Made by a program: the position numbers and the translations under genes. From contig NZ_NOJY02000012.1 in NCBI RefSeq assembly GCF_002250835.2, positions 1 to 64,000 of the forward strand: 64,000 nucleotides of DNA, written 5' to 3'. A model generated the notes under the pieces. The model saw only the letters and a program-made list of their open reading frames with translations. It had not been told where the DNA came from and did no database searches. Below are positions 16,140 through 24,688 of this stretch, in pieces. The stretch is from Romboutsia weinsteinii. GTDB taxonomy: Bacteria; Bacillota; Clostridia; Peptostreptococcales; Peptostreptococcaceae. Every line of letters starts with the position of its first letter. Position 1 is the stretch's first letter.

Positions 16140-16182
16140 TACCCTATAAAGTAGACACTAAATATGTCTACCCTATAGGGTA
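16140..16182. promoter_or_regulatory. Nested palindromes with CsoR/CstR-like operator
   Basis: TACCCTATAGGGTA at 16169-16182 is a perfect 14-bp palindrome of the type bound by CsoR/CstR regulators. A half copy (TACCCTATA) at 16140 encloses a GTAGAC/GTCTAC stem. It can fold as one hairpin but has no T tract. It lies 62 bp after the 48-residue ORF and 190 bp before the next gene. The function is inferred from symmetry only. Confidence 0.35.
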
Positions 16183-16370
16183 TTATATAATGTTCTTATA
16201 TAATCATCAAGTATAGTTCTATTTTTGTGGATTTCAATAGTAGATAAAATTTATTTTTGTATTATTTAAACACTTTCTACTCTAAATACACATAATAAAT
16301 AAACTTATTGTTTGGATTAATTTACTTAAAGTAGTATACTTATATATAGGAAATTTTCAGGAGGAATAAT

Positions 16371-16997
16371 ATGAACTTTATAACAAAGGAAGAATTTAAA
16401 AAGAAAGACCTTATATCTCAGTTTTCTGTAGTTGAGGGAAAGCTAGTATTAAGTGAAGGATGTGAGTACAAATCAGAATTTGAAGTTGGAGATATAGTAG
16501 CTTATAAAAATGATGCTAAAAAGCTTGGTATTATATCTTTTACAGAAGAAGATGAATCAAATATATGTTGGAGTGATGGTAGCGAATCTTCAGAAGCTCC
16601 ATCTGAGTTAGTTGTGGTACCTCCTACTATTGGACTATCATTATTAAAAGATAGCTGTATCATTGACTTATGGGAAAAACTATCTAATGGTAAAAGTGAT
16701 AACTTTGATTTAAAATGTATTTATTTAGATGATCTAGTAATAAATGAAGTACCTTTTATTAAGGCTTTCAAAAATACTAGCACTCTAATAGATAATAAGT
16801 TTAAGAGAAACTTTACGCTTTATAGAAAATTTGGTCCTACTCAAATTTTTAGAACTAATTTATATACAATTTGTGATGGTAATGTAGAATTAGATACTTC
16901 AAGGTATGTATATTATTTATTAGAAAACCATATAGTTTATTATTTAGGTATTGATTTAAATAATAAAGATTTAGCGGTTTATTTATTCAATAGATAA
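16371..16997 (+). CDS. Hypothetical protein (208 aa)
   Basis: A protein of 208 residues with no recognised domain, signal peptide or membrane segment. It is rich in acidic and aromatic residues. The segment DIVAYKNDAKKLGIISFTEEDESNICWSDG looks like a small beta-barrel (SH3 or KOW-like) fold. The C-terminal half contains alternating beta strands (RNFTLYRKFGPTQIFRTNLY). The start is supported by CAGGAGGA. It is monocistronic, with a terminator hairpin downstream. Function unknown; probably cytosolic. Confidence 0.7.
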   Translation: MNFITKEEFKKKDLISQFSVVEGKLVLSEGCEYKSEFEVGDIVAYKNDAKKLGIISFTEEDESNICWSDGSESSEAPSELVVVPPTIGLSLLKDSCIIDLWEKLSNGKSDNFDLKCIYLDDLVINEVPFIKAFKNTSTLIDNKFKRNFTLYRKFGPTQIFRTNLYTICDGNVELDTSRYVYYLLENHIVYYLGIDLNNKDLAVYLFNR

Positions 16998-17019
16998 AAA
17001 TTTAATACTAAAATAAAAC

Positions 17020-17050
17020 TTGCCACCAATACAAATAGTATGGTGGCAAA
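17020..17050. terminator. Terminator hairpin between convergent genes
   Basis: TTGCCACCA pairs with TGGTGGCAA across a 12-base loop. It is placed between the 208-aa gene and the convergent 77-aa gene. Confidence 0.65.
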
Positions 17051-17071
17051 TTAACATTATATTCAAATCAC

Positions 17072-17305
17072 TTATTTTAACGAATTTAAAGGTATGTATA
17101 CTTCTATTTGAGGGATATATAACATATCATCTTTCACATGAGTGTTTCCAAACTCCTTAAGTTCTAATCCCTTTTCATCTTTAGTTATTTTATATCTTAC
17201 TACTTCACTTTCTTCATTTATATCTGCATGAAAGAACATTCCTTCATATTGTTTAAATCTGAAATTATATTTATCTCTAGTCATTTTAATAATAATAGAA
17301 TTCAT
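17072..17305 (-). CDS. Hypothetical protein (77 aa)
   Basis: A small 77-residue protein with predicted beta-strand character (KYNFRFKQYEGMFFHADI, DDMLYIPQIEVYIPLNS) and no membrane segment. Adequate ribosome binding site AGGTAAATT before the ATG. No family is recognised. Convergent with the 208-residue hypothetical gene. Confidence 0.6.
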   Translation of the reverse strand: MNSIIIKMTRDKYNFRFKQYEGMFFHADINEESEVVRYKITKDEKGLELKEFGNTHVKDDMLYIPQIEVYIPLNSLK

Positions 17306-17429
17306 AATTTACCTTTCTTTATACAATCATTTAAATTTTATTCAATTATAACATATACAACATATTTACTTAAATATATATTTTACTGATATAATAAGTT
17401 TATATTATGTTTTATGAGGTGGTAACAAT

Positions 17430-18545
17430 ATGAAAAAACTTAAAATATTTTTAATATCGCTTTTTCCAATAGCACTCTTACTTAACTTTGTAGCTTCTAA
17501 ATTTCCACAGTTAGTAGATACCTATTATTCACAAGGTATTAATAAATATACCATTCAGATACTTAGTAAAATAACAGGTATATTTAGTTTTTCATTGTAC
17601 GAGATATGTATGTATTTGATAGTATTTTCTATAATATTATTTACAATATGTATAGTATTTATAATTATTAAAAATACATCTACACTCATAATCTTTTTGA
17701 AAAAATCATTAATAAACTTAATTTGTATTTTATCTGTCTCATATTTTTTATTTATAGTATTATGGGGCTTAAATTATAACAGGAGTCCACTTGAAAAAAC
17801 ACTAATAAATGAATATAATTCATCAAATAGTACAAATATTGCTTCAACAGATAATAACTTAGATGACTTAAAAAAACTTTACTCATATTTAATAGAAAAA
17901 GCTAATAATACAAGAAACCTAGTACAAATGGAAAATAATATTATGAAAGCTAACAGTGACTATCAAGGCATTATAGATAGAGCTCATACTGGATACAACA
18001 ACATCTCAAATGTATTACCTTCTACTTCGGGTAATTATGCTAATGCTAAAGCTGTTAAGTCTTCTAAAATTATGTGCTATACAGGTATAACGGGAATATA
18101 TTTTCCATTTACAGGAGAAGCAAATATTAATATAACTATTCCAGATATCTATATACCTTCTACTGTAGCTCATGAAATGGCTCATCAACGAGGATTTGCT
18201 AGTGAAGATGAAGCTAATTTTATAGCTTATTTGGTTTCAACTAACCATTCAGACATTGATTTTAACTATTCAGGCTATATATTAGCACTTAATCATACAG
18301 CATCTGCTCTTAGTAAATCTGATTATGATTCTTATGCTAGTCTTTCACAAGGTATTTCTAATGATGTTAAAGAAGACTTAAAACATAATCGTGAATTTTG
18401 GCAAAAATATGAAGGAAAGATTGAACAAGTTTCTAATAATTTTAATAACTCATACTTAAAAGCAAATGGTATTAAAGAAGGTACTTTAAGTTATGGAAAA
18501 ATGGTAGATTTACTCTTAACCTATTATAATCTATATGGTTTTTGA
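17430..18545 (+). CDS. DUF3810 membrane protein with HExxH motif
   Basis: A 371-residue membrane protein of the DUF3810 family. Three N-terminal membrane segments (about residues 5-25, 50-78, 92-115) are followed by an external domain holding a putative zinc-protease motif HEMAHQRGF and the downstream acidic patch SEDEANFIAYL, the layout of a gluzincin active site. A peptidase function is therefore plausible but unproven for the family. The start follows GAGGTGGT. Monocistronic with a terminator directly downstream. Confidence 0.8.
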   Translation: MKKLKIFLISLFPIALLLNFVASKFPQLVDTYYSQGINKYTIQILSKITGIFSFSLYEICMYLIVFSIILFTICIVFIIIKNTSTLIIFLKKSLINLICILSVSYFLFIVLWGLNYNRSPLEKTLINEYNSSNSTNIASTDNNLDDLKKLYSYLIEKANNTRNLVQMENNIMKANSDYQGIIDRAHTGYNNISNVLPSTSGNYANAKAVKSSKIMCYTGITGIYFPFTGEANINITIPDIYIPSTVAHEMAHQRGFASEDEANFIAYLVSTNHSDIDFNYSGYILALNHTASALSKSDYDSYASLSQGISNDVKEDLKHNREFWQKYEGKIEQVSNNFNNSYLKANGIKEGTLSYGKMVDLLLTYYNLYGF

Positions 18546-18564
18546 TATATTTCTTACATAAAAA

Positions 18565-18592
18565 AGTAACTGATATAAATCAGTTACTTTTT
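18565..18592 (+). terminator. Terminator of the DUF3810 gene
   Basis: AGTAACTGA/TCAGTTACT stem with a 6-base loop and a T run, 20 bp after the stop codon. Confidence 0.88.
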
Positions 18593-18666
18593 ACTTTCAC
18601 ACACGATATATTTTCTATGCTACTCAAAAATTCATACTATTAATTAATCTTGAGTCGATCATTATT

Positions 18667-19404
18667 TTAACTTAATCCACTCATAAAATTAATTAATTTT
18701 TTTTCATCATCTTTTAATTTATCTATTCTCTCCCTTATTTCTTCTCTTGACTCTTCAATCCAATTCATATCTTCCATATCTTTTTCTATATTAAATGGAA
18801 AACCTAATTTTGCCTCTTTAATTTCATTTGATATTTCTGTTATTTTCTGCTCTAAATCTTCTTGATTATATTCTCTTATTCCCTTGTTTTCTTTCATAGC
18901 TAAGGTATCCGATAATATCCTAATAATCTGTATATTATTTGTATTATATGCATCTCTAGCTTTCTCCCACAACTTTCTTTTATTCTCACTGCTTTTAGTT
19001 ACTAAATCCGGATGTAATATTCTTATTAGATTTTTAAATAAGATTTTTAGATTTTCTTTTTCTTCAATATTTAATGACTCAATATTCATATTAATTTCAC
19101 TTATTCTTACTAATTCATCTAAATATATAACTTGCTCTTTTAATATACTTATTTCTCTATTTATTGTTTTTTCATTTTCAAAATCTACATTAGTTTTTAA
19201 ATCTGATAAGTATACTTGAATTTTTCTTTTTAGTTTTTTAATGTTTATTGTTAAGACTAATTCTTCTTGCATCAATTCTGAAAAAAGTAATACATACTTA
19301 GATTCTAAATAAGGTTGTTTTTTATATATTACATCTTCTCTCTTTCTAATTAAATCTATATATAAAGTTAATAAACTATCATAATCTCTTATAGTAGACT
19401 CCAC
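18667..19404 (-). CDS. J-domain-like coiled-coil protein
   Basis: A protein of about 245 residues, mostly helical and charged. Its middle contains FKNLIRILHPDLVTKSSENK, then a helix LWEKARDAYNTNN. This matches helix II, the invariant HPD tripeptide and helix III of a DnaJ J-domain, so it may stimulate an Hsp70. Coiled-coil segments flank it on both sides. Usual DnaJ glycine-rich and zinc domains are absent. The GTG at 19404 is chosen because GGGGGGC lies 7 bases upstream; an in-frame TTG at 19419 is the alternative. Partner and role unknown. Confidence 0.65.
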   Translation of the reverse strand: MESTIRDYDSLLTLYIDLIRKREDVIYKKQPYLESKYVLLFSELMQEELVLTINIKKLKRKIQVYLSDLKTNVDFENEKTINREISILKEQVIYLDELVRISEINMNIESLNIEEKENLKILFKNLIRILHPDLVTKSSENKRKLWEKARDAYNTNNIQIIRILSDTLAMKENKGIREYNQEDLEQKITEISNEIKEAKLGFPFNIEKDMEDMNWIEESREEIRERIDKLKDDEKKLINFMSGLS

Positions 19405-19513
19405 TTTAACGCCCCCCAAACTCCCCTTTTATAGTAACTACTATATTTTTTATTCATCTCCTTCTTTTATAATACTATAAATTTAACTTTGGAAAATTTT
19501 ATTATTATTTACA

Positions 19514-19542
19514 TTGACTTCTAGTAAAAATTAATGTATTAT
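19514..19542 (+). promoter_or_regulatory. SigA promoter of the mntP leader
   Basis: -35 TTGACT (19514-19519), 17-bp spacer, -10 TATTAT (19537-19542), just upstream of the riboswitch. Confidence 0.75.
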
Positions 19543-19550
19543 TTAGTATT

Positions 19551-19677
19551 ATCCGCTGAGGGAGTAGTTAGCACGAATGTGTGGATAGATCAACATAATG
19601 ACTTCGGTCTGGTCTATTCTTAAATAACGAGACTCATGCATACTTTTTAGTGTGCATAAGTCTCGTTTTTTGCGTTT
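19551..19677 (+). promoter_or_regulatory. yybP-ykoY manganese riboswitch with terminator (mntP leader)
   Basis: Aptamer core CCGCTGAGGGAGTAGTTAGC with the long variable hairpin and closing strand to about 19626. A terminator follows: ACGAGACT.CATGCATAC pairs with GTGTGCATAAGTCTCGT, then TTTTTT. Mn2+ binding is expected to prevent termination and turn on mntP. Confidence 0.9.
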
Positions 19678-19730
19678 AATTAACTTTTCTAGCTCTTTTA
19701 GTAATTATAACTATTTATTGGAGGTATTTT

Positions 19731-20399
19731 ATGAGTATTACAACAATTTTATTAACAGCATTTGCCCTTTCTATGGATGCCTTTGCTGTATCAATCACCA
19801 AAGGTATGACCTTGAAGAATCTATCAAAAGGTACAGCTATTAAAATAGCACTTTTCTTCGGCTTATTTCAAGGTGGTATGCCTCTTTTAGGTTGGGTTTT
19901 AGGTATAAGCTTTGAGGGTTACATAAAATCCATTGATCACTGGATAGCACTTATTTTACTTAGTTTTATTGGATTTAATATGATTAATGAATTTATTAAA
20001 GATAAAAAAGAAGTTAAACAAAATAATCTTTCGCTATGTAGAAGTAATCTCTATGAAGAAAGTGACCTTACTATTTCAAATGAATCTGACATATGTATGG
20101 ATGAAAATACCATCTCTACTAAGGAGCTACTTATGCTTTCTGTAGCTACTAGCATAGATGCATTGGCAGTTGGTGTAAGTTTCGCATTTTTAAATATTGA
20201 TATTATATCTGTGTCTAGTTCAATTTGTATTATTACTTTTTTAGTATGTGTTGTTGGAGCGTATATTGGTAAGAAGTTTGGAGATATATTCAAAAGTTAT
20301 GCAGAGCTAATGGGTGGTATAATTCTTGTACTTATTGGGATTAATATATTCAATGAGCATACACAATTTGTTTCTAGTATTTTTCAAAGCCTTTTTTAG
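19731..20399 (+). CDS. mntP: Manganese efflux pump MntP
   Basis: A membrane exporter that lowers cytosolic Mn2+. The family (DUF204) has six membrane helices in two repeats, each with a conserved Asp: SMDAFAVSITKGM (residue about 16) and SIDALAVGVSFAF (about 145). Both are present. Length is 222 residues against the usual 180-190. The extra part is a longer cytoplasmic loop (DKKEVKQNNLSLCRSNLY) between the halves. GGAGG precedes the ATG. Its Mn2+ riboswitch leader fits the function. It may be the only intact riboswitch-controlled exporter in this window, since the other is broken by Tn3. Confidence 0.93.
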   Translation: MSITTILLTAFALSMDAFAVSITKGMTLKNLSKGTAIKIALFFGLFQGGMPLLGWVLGISFEGYIKSIDHWIALILLSFIGFNMINEFIKDKKEVKQNNLSLCRSNLYEESDLTISNESDICMDENTISTKELLMLSVATSIDALAVGVSFAFLNIDIISVSSSICIITFLVCVVGAYIGKKFGDIFKSYAELMGGIILVLIGINIFNEHTQFVSSIFQSLF

Positions 20400-20407
20400 T
20401 TTCCTAT

Positions 20408-20442
20408 AAAAAAGAGGGGGAGTTTTAAACTCCCTCTCTTTT
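20408..20442 (+). terminator. mntP terminator
   Basis: AAAGAGGGGGAGTTT/AAACTCCCTCTCTTT stem with T tail, directly after the stop codon. Symmetrical, so it may also act on the minus strand. Confidence 0.88.
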
Positions 20443-20481
20443 TATTAAGTCTTTTTAGTTATTCTGAAACTAATAATATGA

Positions 20482-20559
20482 TTACTCAATTACAGCGGAT
20501 ATAAGCTTCATTAGTATATTTGTTAGTAAGCATATTATAACTATAAAAGGCAATTTCAT
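20482..20559 (-). CDS. Possible 25-residue hydrophobic peptide at end of ABC operon
   Basis: ATG-to-stop ORF of 25 residues starting MKLPFIVIICLLTNILM, strongly hydrophobic. It lies 26 bp after the last gene of the ABC operon on the same strand. The ribosome binding site is poor. It could be a membrane peptide, a gene remnant or chance in AT-rich DNA. Confidence 0.25.
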   Translation of the reverse strand: MKLPFIVIICLLTNILMKLISAVIE

Positions 20560-20584
20560 ATAGTTGTCTAATTTAATCTAAAAT

Positions 20585-21799
20585 CTAATCTTTAAGAAAA
20601 TATAGATTTGAAGCCAAACTTGTATCGGAGTTATTAAGTTCTGCCTCATACACCACTTTATTTTTACTTATATCGAATATAGTAAAGTTTACAGACTTTA
20701 CTCCATACATTTTGAAGCTCTTACCATTTTTTAATTTCTTTGTTGTTTCATTTTTACCTTGAGATATCATATATATTTTATCATCTGACACAGTAAGTTT
20801 TTTAATATATGACTTATTTAATATTTGAAGGCTAGTATTTTTAATAGATTCTAATTTCACTTCATCTGAATTTACTTTATATGTGTACTGACTTACCTTA
20901 CTACCAGTATGATTATTACTCAGTAATATAAATACTATTCTATCTTCTATTACTGTACACTCTAACATCTCTTTGTCTTTTGCATAGCCCTCTTCTTTTG
21001 AATTTTCTAGGAAGTTGTTGCTCTCAGTAAATTTATTATTTTCTATATCATATATTATGAATTTACTACTATTTTTTATATTATCCATTCCTAATATATA
21101 TATCTTTCCTTTATTTATAAAAATAATATTTTGTATCCAAAAACTATTTTCTTGAATTTTATTCGGATTATAACTTGCAACTATCTTCCCTGTTTTATTT
21201 TTCAGATTAATTTCAAGAACCAAAATCCTATCACTTCCGTTATCATCTGTTGGACCTTGATTTAAAATCATATAAAGCTTGTCCTTATATATTACGTTGA
21301 AGTGTACTCCTACATATTCACCATTGAATCTATCATCTCTAATAGATATCTCTATATCCTCATCTTTATTAGTATTTAAGTTTTTTTGAGTTATTTTTAT
21401 ATTCCTTTTATTACTGTTTATATCTTCATCATAGTATGTAAAATTAGCAGTTCCAATATACTCCTTACTACTATAATATATTAATCTATCTTCATCCCAA
21501 TTATGCAAAGGTGTATAATCTTTTTCTGAATCCATATAATCTCTATTAATTGGAAACTTCATATTAGGTTTACTGTTTAAACCATATTTATTCAATGTTA
21601 TTTCTTCATAGTTAAAGTAACTAGTATTAGGAGTGTATACTAGTTTTATATCTCCTATATTTTTTTTATTTCCCTGCAAATCATTTACAGTCAATTTATT
21701 TTTATTATTATAACAACTAAGGATAGAAACCACCGTTATCATAAGTAGAGAAATTATTACTAAGCTTATGTAACCTCTTTTTAATCTTTTACTTTTCAT
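20585..21799 (-). CDS. Exported protein of ABC operon (404 aa, propeller-like)
   Basis: A 404-residue protein with an N-terminal basic and hydrophobic segment (about residues 10-28, ending ILSCYNNKNK), so it is a lipoprotein or signal-anchored extracellular protein. The rest is rich in short beta strands with recurring Y/V-rich lines such as DRILVLEINLKNKTGKI, KIYILGMDNIKNSSKFIIYD and DKIYMISQGK, a pattern typical of beta-propellers. No family is named with confidence. It is the last large gene of the GntR-ABC operon, 10 bp after a permease, and is a distant relative in layout of the 406-residue protein encoded two genes upstream. Confidence 0.75.
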   Translation of the reverse strand: MKSKRLKRGYISLVIISLLMITVVSILSCYNNKNKLTVNDLQGNKKNIGDIKLVYTPNTSYFNYEEITLNKYGLNSKPNMKFPINRDYMDSEKDYTPLHNWDEDRLIYYSSKEYIGTANFTYYDEDINSNKRNIKITQKNLNTNKDEDIEISIRDDRFNGEYVGVHFNVIYKDKLYMILNQGPTDDNGSDRILVLEINLKNKTGKIVASYNPNKIQENSFWIQNIIFINKGKIYILGMDNIKNSSKFIIYDIENNKFTESNNFLENSKEEGYAKDKEMLECTVIEDRIVFILLSNNHTGSKVSQYTYKVNSDEVKLESIKNTSLQILNKSYIKKLTVSDDKIYMISQGKNETTKKLKNGKSFKMYGVKSVNFTIFDISKNKVVYEAELNNSDTSLASNLYFLKD

Positions 21800-21809
21800 A
21801 ACTCTCCCC

Positions 21810-22601
21810 CTAAAATTCTATTTTATTGTTTAGTATGTTTTTGCTTATAAAAAAGCATACAACTATTGTAATACTAGAATATAAGATAGTACCTAAGATA
21901 ACATTCTTACTAAAGAAAAACGTTGTTACTATTATCCCTATCCAAAAATAAATCAGTACTGTAAATAGTATTAATTTAAGTATAGCAGAGCATTTTTTAA
22001 TAGATTTATTAAGCAGAATTAATGTGAAAATAAATGATATCGTTGCTGTAAGTAAAAGTACGTAACCAACAATGAAATCTATAAAATTGTATGGTATTAT
22101 TGACCCAAACTTATAAATAGTATCTTGGGCAAATCCGAAGCTTATTGTATCTCCTGACATCTTTTCTGATAACAAGCAGTAAGATACAAACAATGTAGCC
22201 ACAAATGCTATTATAAACATATAAGTAAAGCTTACTATATTAAGTAGCTTGCTAATATATATTTTCATTCTATTTTCTGGAATCATAAGTAGTGTGTATA
22301 TACTCTTATTCTTACCAGAAAAATCTTTTCTCCAGATTATAAATGAGTATAAATTACAGATTAATAATCCAATTATAAATATAACAACCGCACAGCTTGG
22401 TATTATGTTTCCGAAGGTAGCAAAACCTATAGTATTTTCTATACTTTTATTCTTAAATACTTCTTTTATTACATAGTTATAATTATTGAGATTGTTAAGT
22501 ATTAATAAAAATAAAGATACACAAATTAAAGCAATTACGGCTAAATAAGCTTTAATATTTCTTTTTAATTCATATTCGTATAAGTACATCAGTTTATTCA
22601 T
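21810..22601 (-). CDS. ABC-2 type permease (second)
   Basis: A 263-residue membrane protein with six hydrophobic segments (first at about residues 18-38), charged N-terminus MNKLMYLYEYELKRNIKAY and short loops. It is typical of ABC-2 permeases in YtrA-regulated clusters. The start at 22601 follows an AAGGTAGGTG site, in preference to an upstream in-frame start that would add 11 residues. It is paired in the operon with another permease of similar size, so the transporter is probably a heterodimer driven by the shared ATPase. Confidence 0.82.
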   Translation of the reverse strand: MNKLMYLYEYELKRNIKAYLAVIALICVSLFLLILNNLNNYNYVIKEVFKNKSIENTIGFATFGNIIPSCAVVIFIIGLLICNLYSFIIWRKDFSGKNKSIYTLLMIPENRMKIYISKLLNIVSFTYMFIIAFVATLFVSYCLLSEKMSGDTISFGFAQDTIYKFGSIIPYNFIDFIVGYVLLLTATISFIFTLILLNKSIKKCSAILKLILFTVLIYFWIGIIVTTFFFSKNVILGTILYSSITIVVCFFISKNILNNKIEF

Positions 22602-22609
22602 ATTGACAC

Positions 22610-23830
22610 CTACCTTTCTGTAAATCCAGTCCAACTATTAGGACTTATAGACATTAGTCTTCCTTCATAAGTTTTACTTCTATCTGATTTATTTATTGCA
22701 TAAATTGTGTTATTATCATCCCACATAACAAAAGATTCTAAAGTAGTTGTCAGTAGATATATTCTTTCATCATCGATTAGTATATCTCTAATTCCTCTTC
22801 TGCCTGATACATGTTCTTCAACTACATAACTAAATTCATCTAATACAGTTTTACTATTCATATCAAATTTAACTACTTTTATAGCTATTTTTTCACTCTC
22901 TTCTTTATAAACACATTCGAGTATATTATCTTTTAATTTTATATGAGAAAGAGTGTATCCATCATAATTACTTAACGCTTCTAATTTATAACTATTCGTG
23001 TCAAGATCATACTCTAATAATAGAGCTTCACCTAAATCCTTATTTCCACCCATATATTTATACACTTCCATAATCACAAAGAATTTATTTTTATATTTAC
23101 TTGCACCTTTTACTTCTATACGTTCAATACTTATATTAGTTAATATATTTTCATACTTCTCACTTATAATCTTAGCTATATCTATTTTTTTTGATGATTT
23201 AATTGATTTATTATCTGTATTTATATTAATTATCTCTAATGAATTTTTAATATTTGAATTCATATATTGATAATTATTTGATATTATATATAAATTATTT
23301 TTATGTCTATTTGATGCTAGTATTTCGGTGTTGTATTCTTTTCCATAGTTAGACTTGTTTAAACTTATTTTAGTACGGTCAATCTCCTTCTTATCAAATT
23401 GAGGGTCATAAGATTTCTTATCGCTACCTTCTTTGGGGTAAATAAGCACATCTCCTTTAGATTTCTTTTCATCTATTACTAAGTTTAATATTTTTTTATT
23501 ATCTTCATTATTTACTTCATATCCAACGTGTGATATCATATCTTCACCACTCGTTACATCCATTAATGATACATAACTTTTTGTACCATTTGGATATGGT
23601 TTAATCAAATTAACATTTCTGCTGACCTTGTCTGCATTTAATATATATTCTCTATTGATAAATATACTTTTGCTTTCATTATAGTGAATATCAATATTTT
23701 TTAATTCATTTATATTTCCAGAAATAGTGCTTATTTTAGGCTCATATTGATTATTTATAGATCCTATTGCAATAAACAACACTATTACTACAAAAATTAC
23801 TATTATTGATATTTTTGAATTTATTTTCAT
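22610..23830 (-). CDS. Exported protein of ABC operon (406 aa, propeller-like)
   Basis: A 406-residue protein anchored by one N-terminal hydrophobic segment (about residues 8-25, IIVIFVVIVLFIAIG) with the remainder outside. The external part has repeated beta-strand blocks (NNLYIISNNYQYM, NKFFVIMEVYKYMGG, ERIYLLTTTLESFVMWDD) consistent with a beta-propeller or sensor-like fold. No lipobox is seen. It sits between the two permease genes of the operon, 8 bp from the next. Similar domain plan to the 404-residue protein suggests gene duplication of a permease-plus-exported-protein unit. Function unknown. Confidence 0.75.
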   Translation of the reverse strand: MKINSKISIIVIFVVIVLFIAIGSINNQYEPKISTISGNINELKNIDIHYNESKSIFINREYILNADKVSRNVNLIKPYPNGTKSYVSLMDVTSGEDMISHVGYEVNNEDNKKILNLVIDEKKSKGDVLIYPKEGSDKKSYDPQFDKKEIDRTKISLNKSNYGKEYNTEILASNRHKNNLYIISNNYQYMNSNIKNSLEIININTDNKSIKSSKKIDIAKIISEKYENILTNISIERIEVKGASKYKNKFFVIMEVYKYMGGNKDLGEALLLEYDLDTNSYKLEALSNYDGYTLSHIKLKDNILECVYKEESEKIAIKVVKFDMNSKTVLDEFSYVVEEHVSGRRGIRDILIDDERIYLLTTTLESFVMWDDNNTIYAINKSDRSKTYEGRLMSISPNSWTGFTER

Positions 23831-23845
23831 ATTTCTCCTCCAAGA

Positions 23846-24688
23846 CTACACATACAGTTTTTTATTTATTAAATGATATGATATAAAATTAATTATACAT
23901 ATACCTAAAGTATAAAATAGTATACAGAAACCAATAGCCCCTATTTTACTAGATATTACTACAAACATATTTTCAATAATATCGCTATACATCATAATAT
24001 ATAATACAAACACACATAAAACTAATACTCCTAATAACTTTACTATGCTGTCCTTATAGCTCAATATAGTTAACAGTCCACAAAATAATACTGATAGCAA
24101 TGCAATAAGTAAAAATCCATACGTCATAATAAAATCTATAAAATTTGATGGTATAACATTTGATATATTCCATGATGAAAAGTGACCATGGTCAATAGCT
24201 AATATATCATTTGCAAATGATGTTTTAATTATAGTAAATTTACTAAGTAGTATGTTAAATATCCCCTTCGATATAAATAAAGCAATTACTAAACTTAGTA
24301 TATATCCATAAATCATAGTTGCAGTACTTATTATTTTTGCAATAAATATATAATATCTATTAGAAGGTAGCATAAGTAGAGTATAAAAACTCTTGCTACT
24401 TTGGCTATACTCTCTAATCCAAGAGTAAATCGAGTAAACTATTAAGGTTAGCACTCCTATTATAAATATCCTTGATAGCGTACCATTTGTAAATAATATA
24501 GCATTTCCATAAAATATTCCTCCAAATGTTTCTATTGCTTTTTCTATAATGTGTGTACGCTTTGTATAGTTTAATATTTGAATAATATTAACTAAAATTG
24601 TAGCTGAAAAGAGTAGGCCTATAAATGTTAAATAAAACTTCTTACTTCTTTTTAAGTCTGTATTAACTAATGCCATAAGCTTATTCAT
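23846..24688 (-). CDS. ABC-2 type permease (first)
   Basis: A 280-residue six-segment membrane protein starting MNKLMALVNTDLKRSKKFYL, the same plan as the permease at 21810-22601. Its start overlaps the ATPase gene by 8 bp, so the two are translationally coupled. Segments near residues 15-35, 65-85, 110-135, 195-215, 220-240 and 250-270 are hydrophobic. It is expected to form the channel of the YtrA-regulated exporter. Substrate is unknown; related systems respond to cell-envelope-active peptides. Confidence 0.82.
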   Translation of the reverse strand: MNKLMALVNTDLKRSKKFYLTFIGLLFSATILVNIIQILNYTKRTHIIEKAIETFGGIFYGNAILFTNGTLSRIFIIGVLTLIVYSIYSWIREYSQSSKSFYTLLMLPSNRYYIFIAKIISTATMIYGYILSLVIALFISKGIFNILLSKFTIIKTSFANDILAIDHGHFSSWNISNVIPSNFIDFIMTYGFLLIALLSVLFCGLLTILSYKDSIVKLLGVLVLCVFVLYIMMYSDIIENMFVVISSKIGAIGFCILFYTLGICIINFISYHLINKKLYV

